Source: Gemmatimonadota bacterium (GTDB taxonomy: Bacteria > Gemmatimonadota > Gemmatimonadetes > Gemmatimonadales > GWC2-71-9). Taken from it: 6,569 bases of DNA. The notes beneath the pieces are model-generated. The model worked only from the letters and a program-made list of their open reading frames with translations. It ran no database searches and was not told where the DNA came from. The DNA lies in contig JANYAG010000129.1 in NCBI GenBank assembly GCA_025361465.1, positions 1 through 6,569 on the forward strand, read 5' to 3'. Below are positions 1 to 5,312 of this stretch, piece by piece (positions within the stretch are counted from its first letter, which is position 1; every line of letters starts with the position of its first letter). A program made the translations under genes and the position numbers.

Positions 1-1065
1 CCGGTGCCGGTGGAGTTGATCTCGGTGGGTGACCACCTGCTGCTGACCGCCGACGCGTTGTCGCAGGCTCCGTCCGTTGCGGTGCGCGATTTGCGGCTCT
101 TCATCCTGCACCGCACCCTGATGACCATGCCACCGCGCAGCGGCACGGGGCGGTTCCTCTCGCCACTCGCCGAGTCGATCACGACCGCCATCGGTGACGG
201 GATCGCGGTGCGGGAACTCGATGAATTCGTGAAGATGCTGCGCGAATGTGGCCGGTTCCTGGTGGACTCCGGCGGCAACAACGATGGCCCCGCGCTCTCG
301 CGCCAGCGCGACCTGCTCGCCGCCCGGCTGATCACCGTGGAGCTCGGCGACCGGCGACCCGGAGCCCCGATCATCCCGGCGCCAGTGGCCGAACCGCCGC
401 GCGTGATGACGCCGGCCGTCCCGAGTCCGCCGCCGCGGGACACGCAACCCACACCAGAGCCAGCCGAGGTTGTCCCGATTGCATCGCTCGACTATGCCGA
501 GCCCCCAAGCGAGCTGGTGGAGGTCATCCCGATCGCATCGCTCGACTTCACGGAAGCTCCGAGCGAGCCGGAAGGAGTCGTCCCGATTGCTTCGCTCGAG
601 TTCGACGCGGAGTCCCGCGCAATCGACGACGTCGTGCCAATCGAATCGCTGGCACCGTCGGACGAACTCGACGCCGACGTGGTGGACATCGACGCGCTCG
701 ATTTCGACGAGGTCGCCGAGCAGGTCGTCCCGATCGCGCCGCTCTTCCCGATGGAATCAGGCACCCCGGCGATTCCCGCGGTGGCGCCCGGCGAACCCTC
801 GCCACTCGAGGTGGCGTACGGTCGCGGCGCTGCCTTGGCTCGCGAGGAAGGGCCAGTGCCACCGTCGCTCGATGCCCTGATCGCGATGCGGATCGTCCCG
901 GTGGAGGCCTTGGTCTATCGCGGCGCCGCCGCCTGGGCACGCGCCGACGAAGTCCGCCGCGAGATTCACGCGCTGCTCGATGGGCCGGGGATCTCGCTCG
1001 AGCAGGTCCGGCCCTATCTGTCGGAACTCCTCGACCTCGTTCCGCTGGCGCGTGACCACCACTGA
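1..1065 (+). CDS. Unrecognised acidic protein with tandem VVPIxSLxF motifs (5' end outside window)
   Basis: The reading frame is open from the first base, so 354 residues and a TGA stop (1063-1065) are visible. A GTG at 4-6 is possible as a start, but no ribosome binding site can be seen and the gene more likely begins upstream. I do not recognise the family. Residues 1-120 look like a compact, mostly helical domain. Residues 120-155 are a Pro/Ala-rich linker. Residues 157-250 hold six copies of a hydrophobic motif separated by acidic spacers, with a seventh, IVPVEALVY, at about 298-306. That copy leads into a charged amphipathic C-terminal helical region ending LLDLVPLARDHH. No membrane segment, signal peptide or catalytic motif is apparent, so a cytosolic scaffold, regulator or adaptor is plausible but unproven. 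The upstream missing part may hold the defining domain. Its end overlaps the next gene by 14 bases, suggesting co-translation. Codon use matches its neighbours. Confidence 0.75.
   Translation, partial: PVPVELISVGDHLLLTADALSQAPSVAVRDLRLFILHRTLMTMPPRSGTGRFLSPLAESITTAIGDGIAVRELDEFVKMLRECGRFLVDSGGNNDGPALSRQRDLLAARLITVELGDRRPGAPIIPAPVAEPPRVMTPAVPSPPPRDTQPTPEPAEVVPIASLDYAEPPSELVEVIPIASLDFTEAPSEPEGVVPIASLEFDAESRAIDDVVPIESLAPSDELDADVVDIDALDFDEVAEQVVPIAPLFPMESGTPAIPAVAPGEPSPLEVAYGRGAALAREEGPVPPSLDALIAMRIVPVEALVYRGAAAWARADEVRREIHALLDGPGISLEQVRPYLSELLDLVPLARDHH
469..747 (+). repeat. In-frame tandem repeat encoding six copies of a VVPIxSLxF motif
   Basis: Motif copies begin at bases 469, 523, 577, 631, 679 and 724. 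The first four are spaced exactly 54 bases (18 codons), then 48 and 45. They read VVPIASLDY, VIPIASLDF, VVPIASLEF, VVPIESLAP, VVDIDALDF and VVPIAPLF. Spacers are rich in Glu, Asp, Pro and Ser. The first three units are also alike at DNA level (core close to CCCGATYGCWTCGCTCGA), pointing to fairly recent duplication. Later units have diverged in sequence and length. A more distant copy lies at 892-918 (IVPVEALVY). Confidence 0.85.
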
Positions 1066-2065
1066 GCGCCGCGGCGCGCGCGCGCTGCAGCTGGGGATCG
1101 GGCTGGCGATTTCTGCCGCACTGATCTGGTACACCTTTCGCGGCACCGACTGGGCGAGCGTCTGGACGACGGTGCGCCATGTCCGGGTCGCGCCGCTCCT
1201 GCTCGCGATCGTGCTGGCCACGCTGCCCTTCCCGCTCCGCGTGCCGCGCTGGCGGCTGTTGCTCCGGCACGACGATGACACGGCCCTCGCCATCGCCCCG
1301 CTCTGGCATGCGATCGCGATGGGATTCGCCGCCAACAACGTGCTCCCGCTCCGCGCCGGAGAGTTGCTGCGCGTGGCAGCCATCAGTCGCCTCGGCCGGG
1401 TCTCCTTCCCGACCGCGCTCTCCTCGCTGGCGGTCGAACGGGTACTCGATGCGCTCGTGGTCCTTGGGCTGATGGGGATCGGCCTGCTCCTCGCCGACTT
1501 TCCTCCGGGAACGGTCTCGTCGACCGCCGCCCTCACCACCGGAGCAGTCTGCCTGGCGGCGCTGGGAATGGCCATCGTGGCTGCGTGGCAGCGGGCGCTC
1601 GCGCTCCGCCTCCTCGAGCGTCTGCTGCCCGACAACGCGCTGGGAGCGAAGATCCACCACTTCGTCGATCGGTTGCTGGTCGGAGTGAGCGCGCTCAGTA
1701 ACTGGCGACGCGCATTGCCGGTGATCGGGTGGACGCTGGTGATCTGGCTGGTGAACGCCGCCGCGTTCTACGTGGCCTTCTCCGCGTTCGGCTTCAATGT
1801 CCCGTTCTCTGGTGCGCTGCTGCTTCAGGGCACCCTGATGATCGGGATCGCCGCCCCCCAGGCACCGGGATACGCTGGCGGGTTCGAACTGCCGATCTTT
1901 CTCACCCTGATGCTGTACGGCATCAGCAAGGATCAGGGCGTCGCCTACGGCCTGACCTACCACATCACGACTTTTGTTCCGATCACGGTGCTCGGCGCGT
2001 GGTCCATCGTGCGCACGAAGTTCGGGATCAAGGCCGCGCATGAAGTCGAGGAGTCGGAGGCGTGA
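1052..2065 (+). CDS. Flippase-like integral membrane protein (lysylphosphatidylglycerol synthase TM / UPF0104 family)
   Basis: This is a polytopic inner-membrane protein of 337 residues. Family members resemble the lipid-flippase half of MprF and the AglD/YbhN-type proteins. They are thought to move or help move lipid or lipid-linked substrates across the membrane, but the substrate here is unknown. Family hallmarks are visible: NNVLPLRAGE at residues 95-104, ERVLD at 129-133, and PQAPGYAGGFE at 269-279 near the end. Hydrophobic segments fall at about 14-30, 45-65, 130-152, 158-178, 227-255, 255-270 and 305-325. I chose the GTG at 1052, giving VTTTERRGAR before the first membrane segment. The longer frame from ATG 980 adds an Arg/Ser-rich stretch that merely shadows the previous gene. 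No Shine-Dalgarno precedes 1052, and the start overlaps the upstream gene by 14 bases, so translational coupling is likely. There is no C-terminal GNAT-like aminoacyl transferase domain, so this is not a full MprF. Family confidence is high, function low. Confidence 0.85.
   Translation: MTTTERRGARALQLGIGLAISAALIWYTFRGTDWASVWTTVRHVRVAPLLLAIVLATLPFPLRVPRWRLLLRHDDDTALAIAPLWHAIAMGFAANNVLPLRAGELLRVAAISRLGRVSFPTALSSLAVERVLDALVVLGLMGIGLLLADFPPGTVSSTAALTTGAVCLAALGMAIVAAWQRALALRLLERLLPDNALGAKIHHFVDRLLVGVSALSNWRRALPVIGWTLVIWLVNAAAFYVAFSAFGFNVPFSGALLLQGTLMIGIAAPQAPGYAGGFELPIFLTLMLYGISKDQGVAYGLTYHITTFVPITVLGAWSIVRTKFGIKAAHEVEESEA
2048..2053 (+). promoter_or_regulatory. Ribosome binding site of ispE
   Basis: GAGGAG lies inside the end of the flippase-like gene, 8 bases before the GTG at 2062. 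It supports that start over any later one. A second purine run, GGAGG at 2056-2060, is too close to act on this GTG. Confidence 0.6.
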
Positions 2066-2916
2066 CGCTCATCACGCTCGAATGCCCCGCCAAGGTGAAC
2101 CTCTTCCTGCGGGTCCTCGCCCGGGAAGACTCCGGCTACCATGCGATCGAGACGCTATTCTGCCGGCTGGCCCTGCACGACACCTTGGCGATCACGCGAA
2201 CCGATGCCGGCATCTCCCTCGTCGTTGAGGGCGCCGATGTCGGCCCGGTCGAGCGGAACCTTGCCTGGCGTGGGGCCGAGGTGGTGCTCGACGCCACCGG
2301 ACGACGCTTCGGGGTGGCGATGCACCTCACCAAGAGGATCCCCGCCGCCGCTGGACTGGGGGGTGGCTCAAGTGACGCGGCGGCCGCCCTGCTCGGCGTC
2401 AACGCGCTGGCCAACGGCGCCGTGCCCCGCGCCGAGCTGTTCAACATGGCCCACCGGCTTGGGGCGGACGTTCCCTTCCTCCTGAGTGAGGCCTCGCTGG
2501 CACTGGCCTGGGGCCGGGGCCAACGCATGCTCCGGCTGCCCCCGCTCCCTCCCCTTCCCGTGCTGCTGGTCGTGCCTGAGTCCCCCGTGGCCACCGCCGA
2601 GGCCTATCGGTGGGTCGACGAGATGCGAGCGCAGAGCGGGATCCGGGCTGCGGTGGCGTTGGATCTCGAGGCCCTGCGGGGCTGGAGCGACGTGGCACGG
2701 CTGGCAGGCAACGACTTCGAATCGGTGATATTCGGCCGATTTCCCGCCGTCCGCGCCGCGTTTGATGCCCTGGCCCGCACCCGGCCAATCCTCTGCCGGA
2801 TGACCGGGTCGGGGTCGACCCTGTTTGCCGTCTACCGCAACCAACAGGACCGCGACGACGCCGCGATGCAGCTGGGTTCCCGGCACGGTCGCCTGATCGC
2901 CACCGCCTCGGCCTGA
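2062..2916 (+). CDS. ispE: 4-diphosphocytidyl-2-C-methyl-D-erythritol kinase
   Basis: IspE is a cytosolic GHMP-family kinase that phosphorylates the 2-hydroxyl of CDP-methylerythritol with ATP. This is the fourth step of the MEP pathway to IPP and DMAPP. The 284 residues match the usual family length. The N-terminal substrate motif CPAKVNLFL (8-16) has the expected Lys11 and Asn13. The GHMP ATP-binding loop GLGGGSSDAA spans 98-107. The catalytic Asp is in GADVPF (134-139, Asp136). NDFE is at 217-220, and the C-terminal GHMP motif MTGSGSTLF at 247-255. No key residue is missing. The GTG start overlaps the preceding stop as GTGA, so the two genes are very probably translated together. A tRNA gene follows 46 bases after the stop. 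The ispE - tRNA-Gln - prs order is seen in many bacteria, which supports the call. Confidence 0.97.
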   Translation: MTLITLECPAKVNLFLRVLAREDSGYHAIETLFCRLALHDTLAITRTDAGISLVVEGADVGPVERNLAWRGAEVVLDATGRRFGVAMHLTKRIPAAAGLGGGSSDAAAALLGVNALANGAVPRAELFNMAHRLGADVPFLLSEASLALAWGRGQRMLRLPPLPPLPVLLVVPESPVATAEAYRWVDEMRAQSGIRAAVALDLEALRGWSDVARLAGNDFESVIFGRFPAVRAAFDALARTRPILCRMTGSGSTLFAVYRNQQDRDDAAMQLGSRHGRLIATASA

Positions 2917-2931
2917 GGGCTCTAGCCGAGG
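2906..2931 (+). other. Stem-loop spanning the ispE stop codon
   Basis: CCTCGGC (2906-2912) and GCCGAGG (2925-2931) form a perfect 7-bp inverted repeat with a 12-base loop. The loop contains the ispE TGA. The stem is GC-rich but no T-run follows, so it is not a standard intrinsic terminator. It could protect the 3' end of ispE mRNA, slow polymerase before the tRNA, or be chance in GC-rich DNA. Confidence 0.35.
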
Positions 2932-2962
2932 GGTGAGTCCCGGGGCCATATTCCCGCCTTGC

Positions 2963-3033
2963 TCCCCTTTCGTCCAATGGCAGGACAGCAGCCTTTGGAG
3001 CTGCGAATCGTGGTTCGAATCCACGAAGGGGAA
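2963..3033 (+). tRNA. tRNA-Gln (anticodon TTG)
   Basis: The 71-base cloverleaf folds completely. The acceptor stem TCCCCTT (2963-2969) pairs with AAGGGGA (3026-3032), and the discriminator is A3033. The D stem is GTCC/GGAC (2972-2975, 2983-2986) with loop AATGGCA. The anticodon stem is GCAGC/GCTGC (2988-2992, 3000-3004) with loop CTTTGGA, placing anticodon TTG at 2995-2997. The variable loop is GAAT. The T stem CGTGG/CCACG carries loop TTCGAAT (3014-3020). The 3' CCA is not encoded; TCACC follows, so CCA must be added by nucleotidyltransferase. TTG reads CAA and, by wobble, CAG. Neighbouring genes use almost only CAG, so a second CTG isoacceptor elsewhere is plausible. No convincing separate promoter is visible, so read-through from ispE is possible. 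Confidence 0.97.
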
Positions 3034-3034
3034 T

Positions 3035-3072
3035 CACCAGCCCCCCCCAACTGGTTGCCCACCCCCGCCCCA
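3035..3072 (+). other. C-rich, G-poor tract between tRNA-Gln and prs
   Basis: About 24 of 38 bases are C and only 5 are G, including a run of eight C at 3041-3048 and runs of five and four C at 3062-3071. A short inverted repeat, ACCAG (3036-3040) and CTGGT (3051-3055), brackets the C8 run. C-rich, G-poor RNA is what Rho prefers to bind, so this could help terminate tRNA transcripts or mark the tRNA 3' trailer. It could also be chance; no function is shown by the sequence alone. Confidence 0.35.
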
Positions 3073-3081
3073 CGTAACTAT
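3055..3081 (+). promoter_or_regulatory. Possible weak promoter for prs
   Basis: TAACTAT (3075-3081) is the only AT-rich hexamer-like element before prs, and TTGCCC (3055-3060) could act as a poor -35, although the spacing (14 bases) is short. A start about 7 bases after the -10 would give a leader of only about ten bases, which would fit the absence of a Shine-Dalgarno at prs. Matches to the sigma-70 consensus are weak. Confidence 0.2.
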
Positions 3082-3098
3082 CTTTCCGGGCTGTCGTT

Positions 3099-4052
3099 AT
3101 GACTGATTCGCCGATGGTCTCGAAGCCCTTGATGCTCCTCAGCGGGTCGGCCAATCGACCGCTGGCCGAGGAGATTGCCCGGCAACTGGATACCCAGCTT
3201 TGCCGGGCGACGAGTCGGCGATTTGCCGACGGGGAAATCTTCGTCCGGATCGATGAGAACGTCCGCGGTCGCGACGTCTACATCATCAATCCCACGAACC
3301 CCCCGGCCGAGAACCTGCTCGAGCTGCTGCTGCTGATGGATGCGGCTCGGCGGGCGAGTGCCGCGCGAATCACCGCGGTGATTCCGTATTTCGGCTACGC
3401 CCGCCAGGACCGCAAGGACCAGGGGCGGGTGGCGATCAGCGCGAAGTTGATGGCGAACATGGTGTCGTCGGCAGGCGCCGACCGGGTCCTGGCGATCGAC
3501 TTTCACCAGCACCAGTTGCAGGGGTTCTTCGACCTGCCGGTCGATCACCTCTATGCGGCGCCGGTGTTCGTGAACCACTACCGGGCGATGGACCTGCAGA
3601 ACCTCGCCGTCGTGGCCGCTGATGTGGGGTCGGCCAAGATGGCACGCGGGTTCGCCAAGCGGCTCAACGGCTCGCTGGCGATCATCGACAAGCGGCGGGC
3701 CGCGGCCAACACGATCGAGGCCGTGCACGTCGTGGGGGACGTCGAGGGGAAGGACTGCCTCATCCCCGACGACATGATCGACACCGGCGGCACCATGACC
3801 GAGGCGGTCATTGCATTGAAGGAGCTGGGCGCGAACGACATCTACATCTGCGCAACGCATGCGCTGTTGTCGGGGCCGGCGGTGGAGCGGCTGTCGAATT
3901 CGCCCGTGAAGGAAGTCGCGGTGACCGACACCATCGCGATCCCGGCCGACCGACACTTCCCGCAGCTGAAGGTGCTGTCGGTGTCGAGCCTGCTGGCCAA
4001 GGCCATCGGGTACACTCATAGCGAGCAGTCAGTCAGCGCGCTGTTCGAATAA
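3099..4052 (+). CDS. prs: Ribose-phosphate pyrophosphokinase (PRPP synthetase)
   Basis: Prs transfers the beta,gamma-diphosphate of ATP to ribose 5-phosphate, giving PRPP for purine, pyrimidine, histidine, tryptophan and NAD synthesis. It acts in the cytosol, usually as a hexamer. At 317 residues it is full length (class I). Visible signatures are FADGE (42-46) and YFGYARQDRKDQGR (97-110), the ATP-contacting and flexible region. The metal-binding His136 sits in IDFHQHQLQGFF, and Asp175 in VVAADVG. Catalytic-loop KRR is at 198-200, and the PRPP/ribose-phosphate loop DDMIDTGGTM at 224-233. Two signatures are variant: the common DLHxxQIQGFF reads DFHQHQLQGFF, and SPD reads AAD, but the key His and Asp are kept. 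The ATG at 3099 lacks a Shine-Dalgarno. ATG 3114 is an alternative that would remove five residues and also lacks one. The gene is followed after 18 bases by rplY. Confidence 0.97.
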   Translation: MTDSPMVSKPLMLLSGSANRPLAEEIARQLDTQLCRATSRRFADGEIFVRIDENVRGRDVYIINPTNPPAENLLELLLLMDAARRASAARITAVIPYFGYARQDRKDQGRVAISAKLMANMVSSAGADRVLAIDFHQHQLQGFFDLPVDHLYAAPVFVNHYRAMDLQNLAVVAADVGSAKMARGFAKRLNGSLAIIDKRRAAANTIEAVHVVGDVEGKDCLIPDDMIDTGGTMTEAVIALKELGANDIYICATHALLSGPAVERLSNSPVKEVAVTDTIAIPADRHFPQLKVLSVSSLLAKAIGYTHSEQSVSALFE

Positions 4053-4061
4053 TCGCAGGAC

Positions 4062-4066
4062 GGAGG
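4062..4066 (+). promoter_or_regulatory. Ribosome binding site of rplY
   Basis: GGAGG lies 4 bases before the ATG at 4071, in the 18-base gap after prs. It is the clearest Shine-Dalgarno in the window and fixes the rplY start. Confidence 0.75.
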
Positions 4067-4070
4067 CAGC

Positions 4071-4736
4071 ATGCAGCATGTGAAGCTCGACGCGGAATCG
4101 CGCGCGAACACTGGAAAAGGCGCCGCGCGCTCGTTGCGCCGCGCCGGGAAGGTGCCGGCGACCATCTACGGCCATGGCATCCCGACCCGCTCGCTGACCA
4201 TTGATTTCACCGCCATCGGCAGGCTGCTCGAGACCATCGGCGGCGAAGCTGCCTTGCTCGATGTGTGCATCGACGGCGGCGCGCCGGTCCAGGCCCTGCT
4301 GCGCGAAGTGCAGCGCAACCCGGTCCGCCGCAGCGACGTGATCCACCTCGACCTCTACGCCGTCCACGAGAATGAGCCGATCATCGTCGAGGTGCCGGTG
4401 CGCATCATCGGGACCGCCGAGGGAGTTCGCAATCAGGGCGGCGTGCTCGATCACCACCTGCACCGGATCACCCTGAAGGTGCTGCCGGCGGACATCCCCG
4501 ACCACATCGAGGTCGATGTCACCAACCTCGTGGTCAACCACGCGATCCACGTCTCCGACATCTCGGTGCTCAAGGGCGAGATCATGAATGATGGCTCGGT
4601 CTCCATCGTGTCGGTCGTGATCAGCCGGGCAGAGGTGGTGGCCGAAGTCGCGGCGCCGACCACCGATGAACCGGAAGTCATCAAGAAGGGCAAGGGCGAG
4701 GAAGGCGAGGCCGGGACCGAACCCGCCAAAGAGTAG
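4071..4736 (+). CDS. rplY: 50S ribosomal protein L25, long CTC/TL5 form
   Basis: L25 binds 5S rRNA on the large ribosomal subunit. The long form (general stress protein Ctc in Bacillus, TL5 in Thermus) adds a C-terminal beta domain. The 221 residues fit the long form, against about 94 for E. coli L25. The N-terminal RNA-binding domain (1-92) shows the usual basic GKGAARSLRRAGKVPATIYG stretch at 15-34 and LREVQRNPVRRSDVIHLDL at 77-95. The TL5 beta domain follows at about 96-190, including the PDHIEVDVTNL segment near 143-153. The last 25 residues are a Lys/Glu/Gly-rich charged tail, probably disordered. The prs - rplY - pth order is widely conserved. The stop overlaps the pth start by one base (TAGTG). 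Confidence 0.96.
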   Translation: MQHVKLDAESRANTGKGAARSLRRAGKVPATIYGHGIPTRSLTIDFTAIGRLLETIGGEAALLDVCIDGGAPVQALLREVQRNPVRRSDVIHLDLYAVHENEPIIVEVPVRIIGTAEGVRNQGGVLDHHLHRITLKVLPADIPDHIEVDVTNLVVNHAIHVSDISVLKGEIMNDGSVSIVSVVISRAEVVAEVAAPTTDEPEVIKKGKGEEGEAGTEPAKE

Positions 4737-5302
4737 TGGCCAAAGTGATCGTCGGACTCGGGAACCCCGGGTCCGAGTACGAGCGCACTCGCCACAACGC
4801 CGGCTTCATGCTGGTAGAGCATTGCGTCGCCCGGTGGGGGTTCAATCCCTTCCGACGCGGCGACCAGGCGCAGGTCACTTCAGGGACGCTGCAGGGCGTC
4901 CCGGTTCGTATCGCCAAACCGACGACCTACATGAACCGCAGCGGCGATGCGTTGCGCGGCCTCCGCGGCCCGGAGTTCGATCCGGCCGAGGACCTGCTGG
5001 TCCTGGTGGACGAGGCCGCGCTGCCGCTCGGCACCTTTCGGCTCCGGGGCGCCGGGTCGGCCGGCGGGCACAACGGGCTGTCGAGCATCGAGATGGCGCT
5101 GGGGCGCCAGGACTACCCCCGGCTCCGCATCGGGATCGGGCCGAAGCCGCCCGAGTTCGACGACCTGGCGGATTTCGTCCTGGGACGCTTTGCGCCGGAC
5201 GAAGTGGTCGTGCTCAGGGACCTGCTCGACCCGATGGCCGACGCCGTCGAATGCTGGATCGCCGAGGGAATCGAACGCGCCATGAACCACTTCAACCGTT
5301 GA
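4736..5302 (+). CDS. pth: Peptidyl-tRNA hydrolase
   Basis: Pth cleaves the ester bond of peptidyl-tRNAs that drop off ribosomes, freeing tRNA for reuse. It is a cytosolic, monomeric and normally essential enzyme. The 188 residues match the bacterial Pth family (about 190). The N-terminal motif GLGNPGSEYERTRHNAG (7-23) carries Asn10 and catalytic His20. TYMNRSG (64-70) carries Asn67. VDEAALPLG (91-99) carries the catalytic-site Asp92. SAGGHNGLSSI (108-118) carries Asn113, and RLRIGIGPKP is at 129-138. One variation is that the usual acidic residue after DE (as in HDELDLP) is Ala here, outside the core catalytic set. The GTG start shares one base with the rplY TAG stop, and no strong Shine-Dalgarno is present (only AAAGAG just upstream), suggesting translational coupling. 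hppA follows after 10 bases. Confidence 0.97.
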   Translation: MAKVIVGLGNPGSEYERTRHNAGFMLVEHCVARWGFNPFRRGDQAQVTSGTLQGVPVRIAKPTTYMNRSGDALRGLRGPEFDPAEDLLVLVDEAALPLGTFRLRGAGSAGGHNGLSSIEMALGRQDYPRLRIGIGPKPPEFDDLADFVLGRFAPDEVVVLRDLLDPMADAVECWIAEGIERAMNHFNR

Positions 5303-5306
5303 GGGG
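5301..5306 (+). promoter_or_regulatory. Ribosome binding site of hppA
   Basis: GAGGGG overlaps the pth stop codon and ends 6 bases before the GTG at 5313. It supports that GTG rather than the ATG codons at 5364 and 5370, which would cut into the first membrane helix. Confidence 0.65.
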
Positions 5307-5312
5307 TTGCAC

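Noticed and set aside
980..1051. Upstream ATG start at 980 for the flippase-like gene
   Set aside because: The added 24 residues are Arg/Ser-rich and mirror the preceding gene's codons in another frame. GTG 1052 gives a normal N-terminus just before the first membrane helix.
548..2041. Long minus-strand open frame of 497 codons
   Set aside because: It lies antisense to the first gene and the flippase-like gene. Its product is Arg/Gly/His/Gln-rich low-complexity protein, typical of the reverse strand of GC-rich coding DNA. It has no recognisable domain.
2917..2962. Dedicated promoter for tRNA-Gln
   Set aside because: CATATT at 2947-2952 is a possible -10, but no -35-like hexamer lies 16-18 bases upstream. 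I cannot support a promoter.
3041..3048. C8 run as a phase-variation tract
   Set aside because: It is outside any coding frame and short; nothing shows it switches a gene. It is kept only as part of the C-rich tract.
2368..3154. Minus-strand frames running across ispE, tRNA-Gln and the start of prs
   Set aside because: They cross a perfect tRNA gene and two clear genes on the plus strand, so they are shadows.
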